Positions 25,301-32,155 of a stretch of 64,000 bases of DNA are shown here, piece after piece; within the stretch, counting starts at the first letter, position 1; each line of letters begins with the position of its first letter. Position numbers and translations under genes: made by a program. The notes beneath the pieces were generated by a model. It was not told the DNA's origin, did not search any database, and saw nothing but the letters and a program-made list of their open reading frames with translations. Source of the stretch: Ruthenibacterium lactatiformans (GTDB lineage Bacteria; Bacillota; Clostridia; Oscillospirales; Ruminococcaceae); contig NZ_JXXK01000011.1 of assembly GCF_000949455.1 (NCBI RefSeq), positions 44,631-108,630 of the forward strand, in the 5' to 3' direction.

Positions 25301-26055
25301 AGCATATGAAGAGCCTGAAGGCTGCCGGCAAGGCCACCTGCGACTGCGAGGCCTGCACGCTTGCGGCTGAAATTCTGGAGCAGAAGCAGTACCTGGCCAA
25401 GAAGTCCGTCTGGATCTTCGGCGGCGACGGCTGGGCCTATGATATCGGTTTCGGCGGTCTGGACCACGTGCTCGCTTCCGGCGAAGACGTGAATGTCATG
25501 GTCTTTGACACCGAGGTTTACTCCAACACCGGCGGCCAGGCCTCCAAGGCCAGCCAGATCGGTCAGGTGGCTCAGTTCGCCGCGGCGGGCAAGGCCATCG
25601 GCAAAAAGAATCTGGCCGAGATCGCCATGAGCTACGGTTACGTGTATGTGGCGCAGATCGCCATGGGCGCGGACAAGAACCAGACCATCAAGGCCATCAC
25701 GGAGGCCGAGAGCTATCACGGCCCGTCCCTCATCATTGGCTATGCCCCCTGCGAGATGCACGGCGTCAAGGGCGGTATGACCAACTGCCAGAATGAGATG
25801 AAGCGCGCCGTTGAGGCTGGCTACTGGAACATGTTCCGCTTTGATCCGCGCAAAAAGGCCGAGGGCAAGAACCCGTTCACCATCGACAGCAAAGCGCCGA
25901 CGGCGGACTACAAGGAATTCATTGAGAGCGAGACGCGTTACAGCCGCCTGCAGCGCGCCTTCCCCGAGCGTGCGCAGGTGCTGTTCGACAAGGCAGCCGA
26001 CGCCGCGAAGGACCGCTACGAGTACCTGGGCAAGCTTGCCAAGCTGTACGAATAA
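22381..26055 (+). CDS. nifJ: Pyruvate:ferredoxin (flavodoxin) oxidoreductase
   Basis: This fused, 1224-residue enzyme oxidises pyruvate to acetyl-CoA and CO2 and reduces ferredoxin, the main pyruvate route of fermenting clostridia. Domain order is standard: pyruvate-binding domain (AYAFTEVAGIYPITPSSPM at the start), gamma domain (FWGLGGDGTVGANKNS near residue 420), two 4Fe-4S motifs (CIQCNQCAYVCP near 695 and CMGCGVCVDVCP near 750), and the thiamine diphosphate domain (IFGGDGWAYDIGFGG near 1015, with a further Cys in SCAGCAETSY for the proximal cluster). Codon bias is strong, consistent with high expression. GGAGGAAG precedes ATG. Confidence 0.97.
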   Translation: MPRSKKSMDGNTAAAHVAYAFTEVAGIYPITPSSPMADQVDQWSALHQKNIFGTEVKVVEMQSEAGAAGTVHGSLAAGALTTTFTASQGLLLMIPNMYKIAGELLPAVFHVSARTVASHALNIFGDHSDVYACRQTGFAMLAESNPQEVMDLAAVAHLATLESRVPFINFFDGFRTSHEIQKIEVWDYDDLKEMTDMEAVKAFRAHALNPENPAMRGSHENGDIFFQHREACNKFYEAVPGIVEKYMGKVNAKLGTNYQLFEYYGAPDADRVIIAMGSICDVAEEVIDYLTAKGEKVGLVKVRLYRPFAADKLLAAIPATAKKIAVLDRTKEPGALAEPLHLDVMAAFREAGREGTIIGGRYGLGSKDTPPSSVFAVYEELAKDAPKERFTLGINDDVTYLSLEEKPAPNTAAEGTVECKFWGLGGDGTVGANKNSTKIIGDHTDKYIQAYFQYDSKKTGGVTISHLRFGDKPIRAPYYINKADFVACHNPSYVIKGYKMVNDVKPGGVFMINCQWTPEELDHHMPAEAKRYIAKNNIQLYTINAIDKAIEIGLGKRTNTILQSAFFALAGVLPKEDALKFMKEAAYKSFAKKGDAIVEMNYKAIDAGFDAFVKIDVPASWADANDAEGDHELAGNPATVKMVKEILFPVDKMDGDSLPVSAFVDHVDGQFEQGASAYEKRGVAVSVPEWDVTKCIQCNQCAYVCPHATIRPFAFSAEEVAAAPAALKVKPMTGKGCENYQFGMTVSPLDCMGCGVCVDVCPAPGKALKMMPQESQLAQQEVFDYAVANVGKKEGMMAETTVKGSQFNQPLLEFSGSCAGCAETSYARLITQLYGERMYISNATGCSSIWGGPAATSPYTRNRLSGKGPAWANSLFEDNAEHGFGMYLGQKTIRESLADKTRALIAVEYALPDLKAAAQEWLDTMEDGKLNPAAADKYIAALENGVLTVEEGITFLESAEGKAKFGDNAASMLEHMKSLKAAGKATCDCEACTLAAEILEQKQYLAKKSVWIFGGDGWAYDIGFGGLDHVLASGEDVNVMVFDTEVYSNTGGQASKASQIGQVAQFAAAGKAIGKKNLAEIAMSYGYVYVAQIAMGADKNQTIKAITEAESYHGPSLIIGYAPCEMHGVKGGMTNCQNEMKRAVEAGYWNMFRFDPRKKAEGKNPFTIDSKAPTADYKEFIESETRYSRLQRAFPERAQVLFDKAADAAKDRYEYLGKLAKLYE

Positions 26056-26078
26056 TCGGCACAAGCGAAGTAAAGCAG

Positions 26079-26116
26079 AGAGCGCCCCGCACCGAAAGGT
26101 GCGGGGCGCTCTTTTA
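26079..26116 (+). terminator. Terminator of nifJ
   Basis: AGAGCGCCCCGCACC (26079-26093), GAAA tetraloop, and GGTGCGGGGCGCTCT (26098-26112) form a perfect 15-bp stem followed by TTTT. Confidence 0.95.
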
Positions 26117-26131
26117 ATCAAAAAAGAGACA

Positions 26132-26350
26132 TTATGCTTTTTTGATTTCTTTTGCGATAACCTCCAGAAATTCCGAAAGCTGCGGCTTTCCAGCGGGAAA
26201 CAATACTTTTTGACGACCGCGAGCGCTGGAATCGTCGGTATCCCATGCGCTGTTTCGTGCGGCTTCCATTTCCCGGCGTACTGCTTCTGGCGTGGTCCCA
26301 TTTCTCTCAGCAATTGTTTTAGTCAATTCTTCTAAATGTTTGCTGTCCAT
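26132..26350 (-). CDS. Small helical protein of unknown function, divergent partner of an XRE regulator
   Basis: This 72-residue protein starts at ATG 26350, chosen because GAAAGGAGG lies 6 bases upstream. It is soluble and helical (HLEELTKTIAERNGTTPEAVRREMEAARNSAW, then a basic and an amphipathic C-terminal helix SEFLEVIAKEIKKA). The NGTTPEAVRREM segment resembles the start of helix-turn-helix DNA-binding domains, but no family is certain. It is transcribed away from the XRE gene at 26436 across an 85-base gap with two operators, so it is likely controlled by that regulator. Confidence 0.6.
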   Translation of the reverse strand: MDSKHLEELTKTIAERNGTTPEAVRREMEAARNSAWDTDDSSARGRQKVLFPAGKPQLSEFLEVIAKEIKKA

Positions 26351-26377
26351 TCTATTTCCTCCTTTCTTTACTATAAC

Positions 26378-26392
26378 AGTCCAATTGCGACT
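26378..26392. promoter_or_regulatory. Operator copy 1 (AGTC-N7-GACT)
   Basis: AGTCCAATTGCGACT is a 15-bp inverted repeat close to the TATAGT -10 box of the minus-strand gene. With copy 2 it makes a pair 25 bases apart, the usual layout for a phage-type XRE repressor. Confidence 0.65.
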
Positions 26393-26402
26393 AAATTTCA
26401 AT

Positions 26403-26417
26403 AGTCACAATAAGACT
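26403..26417. promoter_or_regulatory. Operator copy 2 (AGTC-N7-GACT)
   Basis: AGTCACAATAAGACT repeats the same half-sites and the central AAT of copy 1. It lies just before TATAGT (26422-26427), the -10 box of the XRE gene. Confidence 0.65.
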
Positions 26418-26435
26418 AGGGTATAGTAAACATGG

Positions 26436-26654
26436 GTGAAGGCAATGGATTTGACGCGCATCCGCGCGCTGCGAGAGGATAACGATAAGACTCAGCAGGA
26501 AATAGCGGACTTGTTATGCATTAAGCAGACCACATATTCAAAGTATGAATTGGGCCGTGTCGCGATTCCCATCGACGCGTTGATGACGCTGGCCGATTTT
26601 TACGGGGTATCCTTGGATTATCTTGCGGGGCGTTCCGATGAAAAAGGAAAATAA
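26436..26654 (+). CDS. XRE-family helix-turn-helix regulator
   Basis: This 72-residue single-domain Cro/C1-type protein shows the full HTH_3 pattern: LTRIRALREDNDKTQQEIADLL, recognition helix region IKQTTYSKYELGRVAIP, and LMTLADFYGVSLDYLAGRSDE. The start is uncertain: GTG 26436 or ATG 26445. The -10 box TATAGT ends at 26427, so the transcript may be almost leaderless. Two AGTC-N7-GACT repeats between it and the divergent small gene are its likely binding sites, which implies autoregulation. Confidence 0.85.
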   Translation: MKAMDLTRIRALREDNDKTQQEIADLLCIKQTTYSKYELGRVAIPIDALMTLADFYGVSLDYLAGRSDEKGK

Positions 26655-26701
26655 AAAAGCCAACGTTCTTCGAAGAGAAAAACGCTGGCTTTTGTTTTTT
26701 A
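26648..26701. terminator. Bidirectional terminator between the XRE gene and the DUF2871 operon
   Basis: AAAAAAGCCAACGTT and AACGCTGGCTTTTG pair with one mismatch and have A-run and T-run flanks on the two sides, serving the convergent genes at 26654 and 26709. Confidence 0.75.
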
Positions 26702-26708
26702 AAGCTAA

Positions 26709-27134
26709 TTATTGCACATTGGCCGTGCACGCCGTTTTTTTCAGGGAGAGGAAAAACACCACAAGCCCTGCGCCCAGGCAGATATGTCCCAGCCCCGCGA
26801 CGCCGGAGATTGCCGCGTCCATCCCGCGGGAAAGCGGAAGCGCCAGTACCTGTGCCGCGCCGCGCACGGCCAGCATTACCGCCGTCACGCAAAGCCCGGT
26901 ATTGTACAGCCCGTAGAACAGCCGGAAGTTTCTCCCCCGGGCCCAGTCAAGCTCTTTGGAAAACAGCGCGGCAAGCAGGAAAAACACCGTTCCCAGCAGG
27001 AACAGGTGCGTGTGTACCAGGCCCAGCGCCGTGCGCCCGGAAAACCCGTTGAATTTTGTGAATTCACGGTAGAATACGCCGCCGGCCATCGCGGCCAAAG
27101 CGTAAATGAATGCGGTGTTCAGCAATTTTTTCAT
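26709..27134 (-). CDS. DUF2871-type membrane protein
   Basis: This 141-residue protein has four to five transmembrane helices (about residues 7-22, 36-60, 75-95 and 105-130). It carries His in GLVHTHLFLLGTVFFLL and GLGHICLGAGLVVFF, the pattern I know from DUF2871 proteins, whose histidines in membrane helices could bind heme; heme binding is inference. It overlaps the upstream 7-TM gene by 4 bases (ATGA). Both belong to a TetR-controlled operon. Confidence 0.75.
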   Translation of the reverse strand: MKKLLNTAFIYALAAMAGGVFYREFTKFNGFSGRTALGLVHTHLFLLGTVFFLLAALFSKELDWARGRNFRLFYGLYNTGLCVTAVMLAVRGAAQVLALPLSRGMDAAISGVAGLGHICLGAGLVVFFLSLKKTACTANVQ

Positions 27135-27802
27135 TTGACAGTCTCCTTCCTTTTACGATGCATATCCGAAAAGCCCATCCAGACCACCCACACATAAGCG
27201 CAGGTCTTGGGGATCATGAGCATGCCCACGAGCGGAACGATGTCGGCCCACAGCACCACCGGGATATAGAACGCGAAGCTGAGCACGATGGCCAGCCACA
27301 TCCAGCGGAAGGCCCTGTCCCCCGCCTGCCGCGCGCCGCGCAGGAATACCACGATGACCAGCGCGCCCAGCAGTGCGAACGGAACGTTGCGCCAGATGCC
27401 CCAGGACAGCGGCGGGTTCGCCGAAAGCCACGCATTCTGCGGGAACAGGCACAATCCGATGCGTGCCGCGGCCAGCGCGTATACGGCGCCCGTCAGCGCC
27501 CGGATGTGCAGGCCATAGCGCCGTTTTCCAATATGGTAAAGAATAACGTAAAATATTGTCATTATAATGGACGTGATGAATTTGCCCGCTCCCAGTGCTG
27601 CCGCGTGGGCCGCCAGGCCGTCGGTACACAGCGCCCAGGCCCGGGGCACCAGATGAAATGCATCGCCGCAGCCCAGAATGACGGCCATCCAGCCGAATAA
27701 TTTCGTTTCCCGGTCCTGCGCGCTTTTTACCATGATACACCCCAGCGTCACCACCGTGACAAGATAGGCGGCGTCGAACAGAGTTTCCATAATTGCCTGC
27801 AT
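27131..27802 (-). CDS. Seven-helix membrane protein of unknown function, partner of DUF2871
   Basis: This 223-residue protein starts at ATG 27802, with GGAGAG 9 bases upstream. I count seven hydrophobic segments, roughly residues 8-24, 33-50, 70-90, 99-117, 135-153, 163-184 and 190-210. Distinctive polar residues inside or near helices are GDAFHLVPRAW (His near residue 49) and VILYHIGKRRYG. I do not recognise a characterised family. The TetR operator TGAACGATGTTCA lies 17 bases before its start. The coupling to the DUF2871 gene suggests a joint membrane complex. Confidence 0.7.
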   Translation of the reverse strand: MQAIMETLFDAAYLVTVVTLGCIMVKSAQDRETKLFGWMAVILGCGDAFHLVPRAWALCTDGLAAHAAALGAGKFITSIIMTIFYVILYHIGKRRYGLHIRALTGAVYALAAARIGLCLFPQNAWLSANPPLSWGIWRNVPFALLGALVIVVFLRGARQAGDRAFRWMWLAIVLSFAFYIPVVLWADIVPLVGMLMIPKTCAYVWVVWMGFSDMHRKRKETVK

Positions 27803-27818
27803 ATGCTTCTCTCCAATC

Positions 27819-27831
27819 TGAACGATGTTCA
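27819..27831. promoter_or_regulatory. TetR-type operator before the 7-TM/DUF2871 genes
   Basis: TGAACGATGTTCA has perfect 6-base arms around one base (TGAACn(A)TGTTCA pattern) and differs from the copy beside tetR (28497) at one central position only. It lies right before the ribosome site of the 7-TM gene. Confidence 0.8.
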
Positions 27832-27914
27832 TTTTGATGAGTGTATTTCCCCGCACCCGGCTGCCCGGGCACGGGGAATTTTCCTTTTTCAGTGCAAGGC
27901 CCGCACTGCCTGCA

Positions 27915-28478
27915 TCAATAAATCAGGCGGCAGACGACTTCCTGCAAAAACGAGGCGTCCTCTCTGTCCGCCCGCAGCATCGACATCATCGTGCCGAATA
28001 CGAAGGATACGAATTGCTCACGGGTGAAAGCCTCCGTAAATGCGCCGGGCCGCACACGGGCATCCCTGGCAAGTACAGCCAGCATGCCCGCTCGAATGTG
28101 CTCCCAATACTGCATTTCCAGCGCTTTTCCCTGCTGGCGCTCGGCCTCGTTCAGGCTTGCCAGCTCCCGCAGGAAGGTGTGCTCAAACTGGGCCAGATGC
28201 GTGCGCAGCGCGGTATAGATCTGCCCGCATACGGCGCTGAAATCCGAGCCATGGGTAAAATCACAGGAGAGGCCGCCGTGGAACACGCGTTTCCAAAAAT
28301 CTTCAATCACAGCCAGCACAAGGTCCGCCTTGGCGGGATAATAATTGTATACAGTGCCGATAGACACGCCGCACATGGCGGCCGTGCGGCGGATGCTGAT
28401 GTGTCCCAGCCCGTCCCGCCGCGCGATCTCCCGCGCGGCTTCCAGAAGCGCCTGCCGGGACGTCGCAGTTTTATTCAT
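27915..28478 (-). CDS. TetR-family transcriptional regulator
   Basis: This 187-residue protein begins with a canonical TetR DNA-binding domain: RQALLEAAREIARRDGLGHISIRRTAAMCGVSIGTVYNYYPAKADLVLAVIEDF (residues 8-61). The C-terminal 120 residues form the variable ligand-binding and dimerisation part. GGAGG precedes ATG. A palindrome TGAACAATGTTCA sits at 28497-28509, directly upstream, and a near copy at 27819 before the downstream membrane genes. It therefore probably represses itself and that operon; the inducer is unknown. Confidence 0.93.
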   Translation of the reverse strand: MNKTATSRQALLEAAREIARRDGLGHISIRRTAAMCGVSIGTVYNYYPAKADLVLAVIEDFWKRVFHGGLSCDFTHGSDFSAVCGQIYTALRTHLAQFEHTFLRELASLNEAERQQGKALEMQYWEHIRAGMLAVLARDARVRPGAFTEAFTREQFVSFVFGTMMSMLRADREDASFLQEVVCRLIY

Positions 28479-28496
28479 CGAGTTCGACCTCCAAAC

Positions 28497-28509
28497 TGAA
28501 CAATGTTCA
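28497..28509. promoter_or_regulatory. TetR-type operator before tetR
   Basis: TGAACAATGTTCA is a perfect palindrome around a central base, 19 bases before the tetR start and overlapping the region of the transcript start. Confidence 0.85.
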
Positions 28510-28572
28510 TTTTATTCCCTTTCTTTCCGCCTGTCAATCCCTTTTCCGCAATTTGCCGCCAAAGAATCCCCT

Positions 28573-28600
28573 TTGTTTTGCGGCCCGAATCGTGTATAAT
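28573..28600 (+). promoter_or_regulatory. Promoter of the yitT-like gene
   Basis: TTGTTT (28573-28578), 16-base spacer and a perfect TATAAT (28595-28600), about 90 bases before the start codon. Confidence 0.7.
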
Positions 28601-28692
28601 AAAAAGTGCGCGGCGGCGTTTGGGTGCCGGAGCAACGCGCGGCGCCCGCGCAGACAGTGCGGGCGGTGTGTGGAAAGGGAGGCGTCTGTTTT

Positions 28693-29604
28693 ATGAAAAA
28701 AGAAAAGCAGCAAAAGAGGCCGAAGCGCACGAAGGCCCAGCGCGTACAGGCGCTCAAGACCTTTGCCGTGGATACGGTATACGATGTTGTGGGCAGTATC
28801 CTGTTTGCTATCGGCGTTTATACGTTTGCCAAATCAGCAGATTTTGCGCCCGGCGGCGTGTCGGGCCTGGCGCTGATCTGCAATTATTTGTGGGATCTGC
28901 CCATCGGCACGATGACCCTTATCATCAACATTCCCATCATCATCATCAGCTATAAGGTGGTGGGGCGCAAGTTTCTGCTCAAGAGTTTCAAGACGATGGT
29001 CATTTCCACGTTGTTTTTGGACCTTGTGTTCCCGCTGACGCCGCTGTACACGGGCAACAGTTTCCTGGCGGCCATTTTTTCCGGTGTGTTTATGGGCGCA
29101 GGTCTGGCGCTGATCTATATGCGCGGCTCGTCCACCGGCGGCACGGATTTCCTCATCGTCACCATCAAAAAGCTCAAGCCGCATTTCTCCATGGGCCAAG
29201 TGACGCTGATGACGGACCTTGTTGTCATCGTGCTGGGCGGTTTTGTGTTCGGCAACATCGACGCAGTGCTGTACGGCGTTATCTCCACCTATGCGGCGTC
29301 GGTGATCATTGATAAGATCATCTACGGCGCGGGCAGCGGCAAGCTGGCCATCATCATCACCACCGACGGCTATGCCACTGCGAAGAAGATCGATGAGGAA
29401 ACGGGCCGGGGTGCAACGCTTATCAAGGCCATCGGTACGTATTCGGGCATTGAGCGGCATCTTATTCTGTGTGCCTGCGGCAAGGCGGAGATATTCAAGG
29501 TGCGCAACGCGGCCCATGCAGTGGACCCCAACGCCTTTGTGATGATCACCGAGGCCAGCGAGGTGTTCGGCGAGGGCTTCACCCCGCCGGAGCTGGACCA
29601 ATAG
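28693..29604 (+). CDS. YitT-family membrane protein (DUF161 + DUF2179)
   Basis: The start ATG 28693 is chosen because AAAGGGAGG lies 9 bases upstream, giving 303 residues. After a very basic N-terminus come five to six membrane helices (about residues 28-48, 60-80, 90-110, 118-135, 155-175 and 185-205) with the family motifs FAPGGVSGLALICNYL and SSTGGTDFL; the last 85 residues form the soluble DUF2179 domain (KLAIIITTDGYATAKKIDEETGRGATLI). These proteins are common in Firmicutes in several copies; their transport substrate is not established. Confidence 0.88.
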   Translation: MKKEKQQKRPKRTKAQRVQALKTFAVDTVYDVVGSILFAIGVYTFAKSADFAPGGVSGLALICNYLWDLPIGTMTLIINIPIIIISYKVVGRKFLLKSFKTMVISTLFLDLVFPLTPLYTGNSFLAAIFSGVFMGAGLALIYMRGSSTGGTDFLIVTIKKLKPHFSMGQVTLMTDLVVIVLGGFVFGNIDAVLYGVISTYAASVIIDKIIYGAGSGKLAIIITTDGYATAKKIDEETGRGATLIKAIGTYSGIERHLILCACGKAEIFKVRNAAHAVDPNAFVMITEASEVFGEGFTPPELDQ

Positions 29605-29775
29605 CCCGGCAGAAAAGCATATTTTGGCTGCGTTCCGTGTTTTCGGCGGGGTGCGGCCTTTTTTGTGCGGCACGGGAGAGTCCCGGCGGGCGGTATGCCG
29701 CCGGCTTTGGTTACCCCGCACAAAAAGTGCAGAAATAGTTCTACAAGATTTATGTGCGGATGAGCCGGAATTCTC

Positions 29776-29804
29776 TTGATAGACACAATATATGGTGTTA
29801 GAAT
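29776..29804 (+). promoter_or_regulatory. nrdJ promoter with an NrdR box filling the spacer
   Basis: TTGATA (29776-29781), exactly 17 bases, TAGAAT (29799-29804). The spacer is occupied by ACACAATATATGGTGT (29783-29798), a close match to the NrdR box (consensus-like ACACTATATATAGTGT). A weak second copy, ACAAGATTTATGTGCG, starts at 29743, four helical turns upstream. Repression by NrdR when (d)ATP is high is the expected logic. Confidence 0.85.
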
Positions 29805-29851
29805 GAAAAGCGTATGATAATTGGAGAATTGAAGAAAGGTGAGGAAAAGAA

Positions 29852-32155
29852 ATGGCGATCGAAGACATTGGGAAAAATGCGCTGCAGGTGCTGGAAAAGC
29901 GGTATCTGGCCAAGGACGCGGAGGGCAACCACACGGAGGATGTGGCGGGCCTGTTCCGCCGTGTTGCCGCGGCCGTGGCGCCGGAAGACCGGAATTATGA
30001 TGAAAACGCGGATACTGCTGCGCTGGCGGACAGCTTTTACGAGCTGATGACCAGCCTGCGTTTTTTGCCAAACTCTCCCACGCTGATGAATGCGGGCCGC
30101 CCGTTGGGGCAGCTTTCGGCCTGCTTTGTGCTGCCTGTGGAGGACAGCATGGAGGCGATTTTCGAGACGGTGAAAAACGCCGCGCTCATCCACAAATCCG
30201 GCGGCGGCACGGGCTTTTCGTTCTCCCGTCTGCGGCAGAACGGCGCGCCCGTCAATTCCACAGGCGGCGTGGCCTCCGGCCCCGTCAGCTTTATGCGCGT
30301 GTTCAATATGGCTACCGAGGCCGTGAAGCAGGGCGGCACCCGGCGCGGGGCGAACATGGGCATCCTGCGGGTGGACCATCCCGATATCCTGGAATTCATC
30401 GACTGCAAAAAGGTGAACGGGGACATCACCAATTTCAATATTTCGGTGGGCATCACCGAGGCGTTCATGCAGGCCGTGGAGGAAAACCGGGACTACGACC
30501 TCATCGACCCGCAGACCCGGCGCCCGGTGGGCAAACGCAGCGCCCGGGAGCTGTTTGAAAAGATCGTGGACGCGGCATGGCGCAACGGCGAGCCGGGCAT
30601 CATCTTCCTGGACCGCCTGAACCGGGACAATGTGGTTCCATCCCAGGGGGAGATCGAATCCACCAATCCCTGCGGTGAGCAGCCGCTGCTGCCCTACGAA
30701 AGCTGCAACCTGGGCAGCATCAATCTGGTGAAAATGCTTGCAAAAACGCCGGAAGGCTATGCCGTGGATTACGGCCTGCTGCGGGACACTGTGCGCCAGG
30801 CCATACATTTTTTGGACAACGTTATTGACGTGAATAACTATCCGCTGGAGCAGATTGGCGCGGTGACACGGGCCACACGCAAAATCGGCCTGGGCGTGAT
30901 GGGCTTTGCCGATATGCTGCTGTATCTGGGGGTGCCCTACAATTCCGACGAGGGCGTTGCGTTGGCGGAGAAGCTGATGGCCTTTATCAACGCCGAGGGG
31001 CACGCGGCCAGTACTGCGCTGGCGGCCCAGCGCGGTGCGTTCCCCTTGTTTGCCGAGAGCATCTACAAGGATGGCGATCTCCTGCGCAACGGCACCGTCA
31101 CCACCATCGCGCCCACGGGTACGCTGTCCATGATCGGCGGCTGCTCCTCCGGCGTGGAGCCTGTGTTTGCCTATGTGTATATCCGCAACATCATGGACGG
31201 TACGGAGATGCTGGAGGTAAACCCGGTGCTGCGGGAAAAGCTGCAGGAGCGCGGACTGTACTCCGACGCTTTGATGCGCAAAATCGCCAAAGAAGGTACC
31301 ATCGCCCATATCGCGGAGATTCCCGAGGACATCCGCCGTGTGTTTGTTTGTGCCCACGACGTAAGCCCGGTATATCATACCAGGATGCAGGCCGCTTTCC
31401 AGCGGCACACGGACAACGCGGTGTCCAAGACCGTGAATTTTCCCCACTCCGCCACCCGCGAGGAAGTGGCTGAAGTGTATATGCTGGCCTATAAAATGGG
31501 CTGCAAGGGCGTCACCATCTACCGGGACGGCAGCCGGGACAGCCAGGTGCTGAACATCGGCAGCGTCAAAAAAGAAGGAGGAGCCGCCGCGCAGCATCCC
31601 TTTGGACGCATCGTGCCCCGCCCGCGCCCGGCCATCACTATGGGCTTTACCGAGCGTATGAAGATTGGCTGCGGCAATCTGTACGTCACGGTGAACTACG
31701 ATGAAAACGGCATCTGCGAGGTGTTTACCAGTACAGGCAAGGCCGGCGGTTGCCCCAGCCAGAGCGAAGCAACGGCCCGCCTTGCCAGCGTGGCGCTGCG
31801 CAGTGGCATCAGCGTGGAGGAAGTGTATGACCAGCTCAAGGGCATCCGCTGTCCGTCCACAATCCGCCAGCAGGGCATGAGCTGCACCTCCTGCCCGGAC
31901 GCCATCGCTAAGGTTTTGGCCAAAGTGGACCGTTTCATCCGTGAAAACAACAACGCTGTCCAGCATCCTGAGGCGGAGCCCACGCCCGGGCAGCGCCGCG
32001 CGGCGGCCGGCGGCCCGGCCACGGCCGGACCCCGCGGCAGCCATGTGCCTGCCGCGGCGTCGGAGATACATATCTGCCCCGAATGCGGCGGCCCCGTGGA
32101 GCATGAGGGAGGCTGTGTCATCTGCCGCAACTGCGGTTTCTCCAAATGCGGATAA
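29852..32155 (+). CDS. nrdJ: Adenosylcobalamin-dependent (class II) ribonucleotide reductase
   Basis: NrdJ makes deoxyribonucleotides with vitamin B12 coenzyme and needs no oxygen. The 767 residues show the 10-stranded barrel motifs FRFLPNSPTLMNAG, NPCGEQPLLPYESCNLGSINL (active-site Cys, Asn and Glu) and ATRKIGLGVMGFADML, then the class II insert, SCTSCPDA, and a C-terminal zinc-ribbon-like tail (CPECGGPVEHEGGC then CRNCGFSKCG) that carries the electron-relay cysteines. An ATP-cone is absent at the N-terminus. It stands alone under an NrdR-type promoter. Confidence 0.95.
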   Translation: MAIEDIGKNALQVLEKRYLAKDAEGNHTEDVAGLFRRVAAAVAPEDRNYDENADTAALADSFYELMTSLRFLPNSPTLMNAGRPLGQLSACFVLPVEDSMEAIFETVKNAALIHKSGGGTGFSFSRLRQNGAPVNSTGGVASGPVSFMRVFNMATEAVKQGGTRRGANMGILRVDHPDILEFIDCKKVNGDITNFNISVGITEAFMQAVEENRDYDLIDPQTRRPVGKRSARELFEKIVDAAWRNGEPGIIFLDRLNRDNVVPSQGEIESTNPCGEQPLLPYESCNLGSINLVKMLAKTPEGYAVDYGLLRDTVRQAIHFLDNVIDVNNYPLEQIGAVTRATRKIGLGVMGFADMLLYLGVPYNSDEGVALAEKLMAFINAEGHAASTALAAQRGAFPLFAESIYKDGDLLRNGTVTTIAPTGTLSMIGGCSSGVEPVFAYVYIRNIMDGTEMLEVNPVLREKLQERGLYSDALMRKIAKEGTIAHIAEIPEDIRRVFVCAHDVSPVYHTRMQAAFQRHTDNAVSKTVNFPHSATREEVAEVYMLAYKMGCKGVTIYRDGSRDSQVLNIGSVKKEGGAAAQHPFGRIVPRPRPAITMGFTERMKIGCGNLYVTVNYDENGICEVFTSTGKAGGCPSQSEATARLASVALRSGISVEEVYDQLKGIRCPSTIRQQGMSCTSCPDAIAKVLAKVDRFIRENNNAVQHPEAEPTPGQRRAAAGGPATAGPRGSHVPAAASEIHICPECGGPVEHEGGCVICRNCGFSKCG

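Noticed and set aside
22255..26313. 1352-codon minus-strand frame opposite nifJ
   Set aside because: It mirrors the strongly biased codons of nifJ and has no domain-like content; nifJ is certain.
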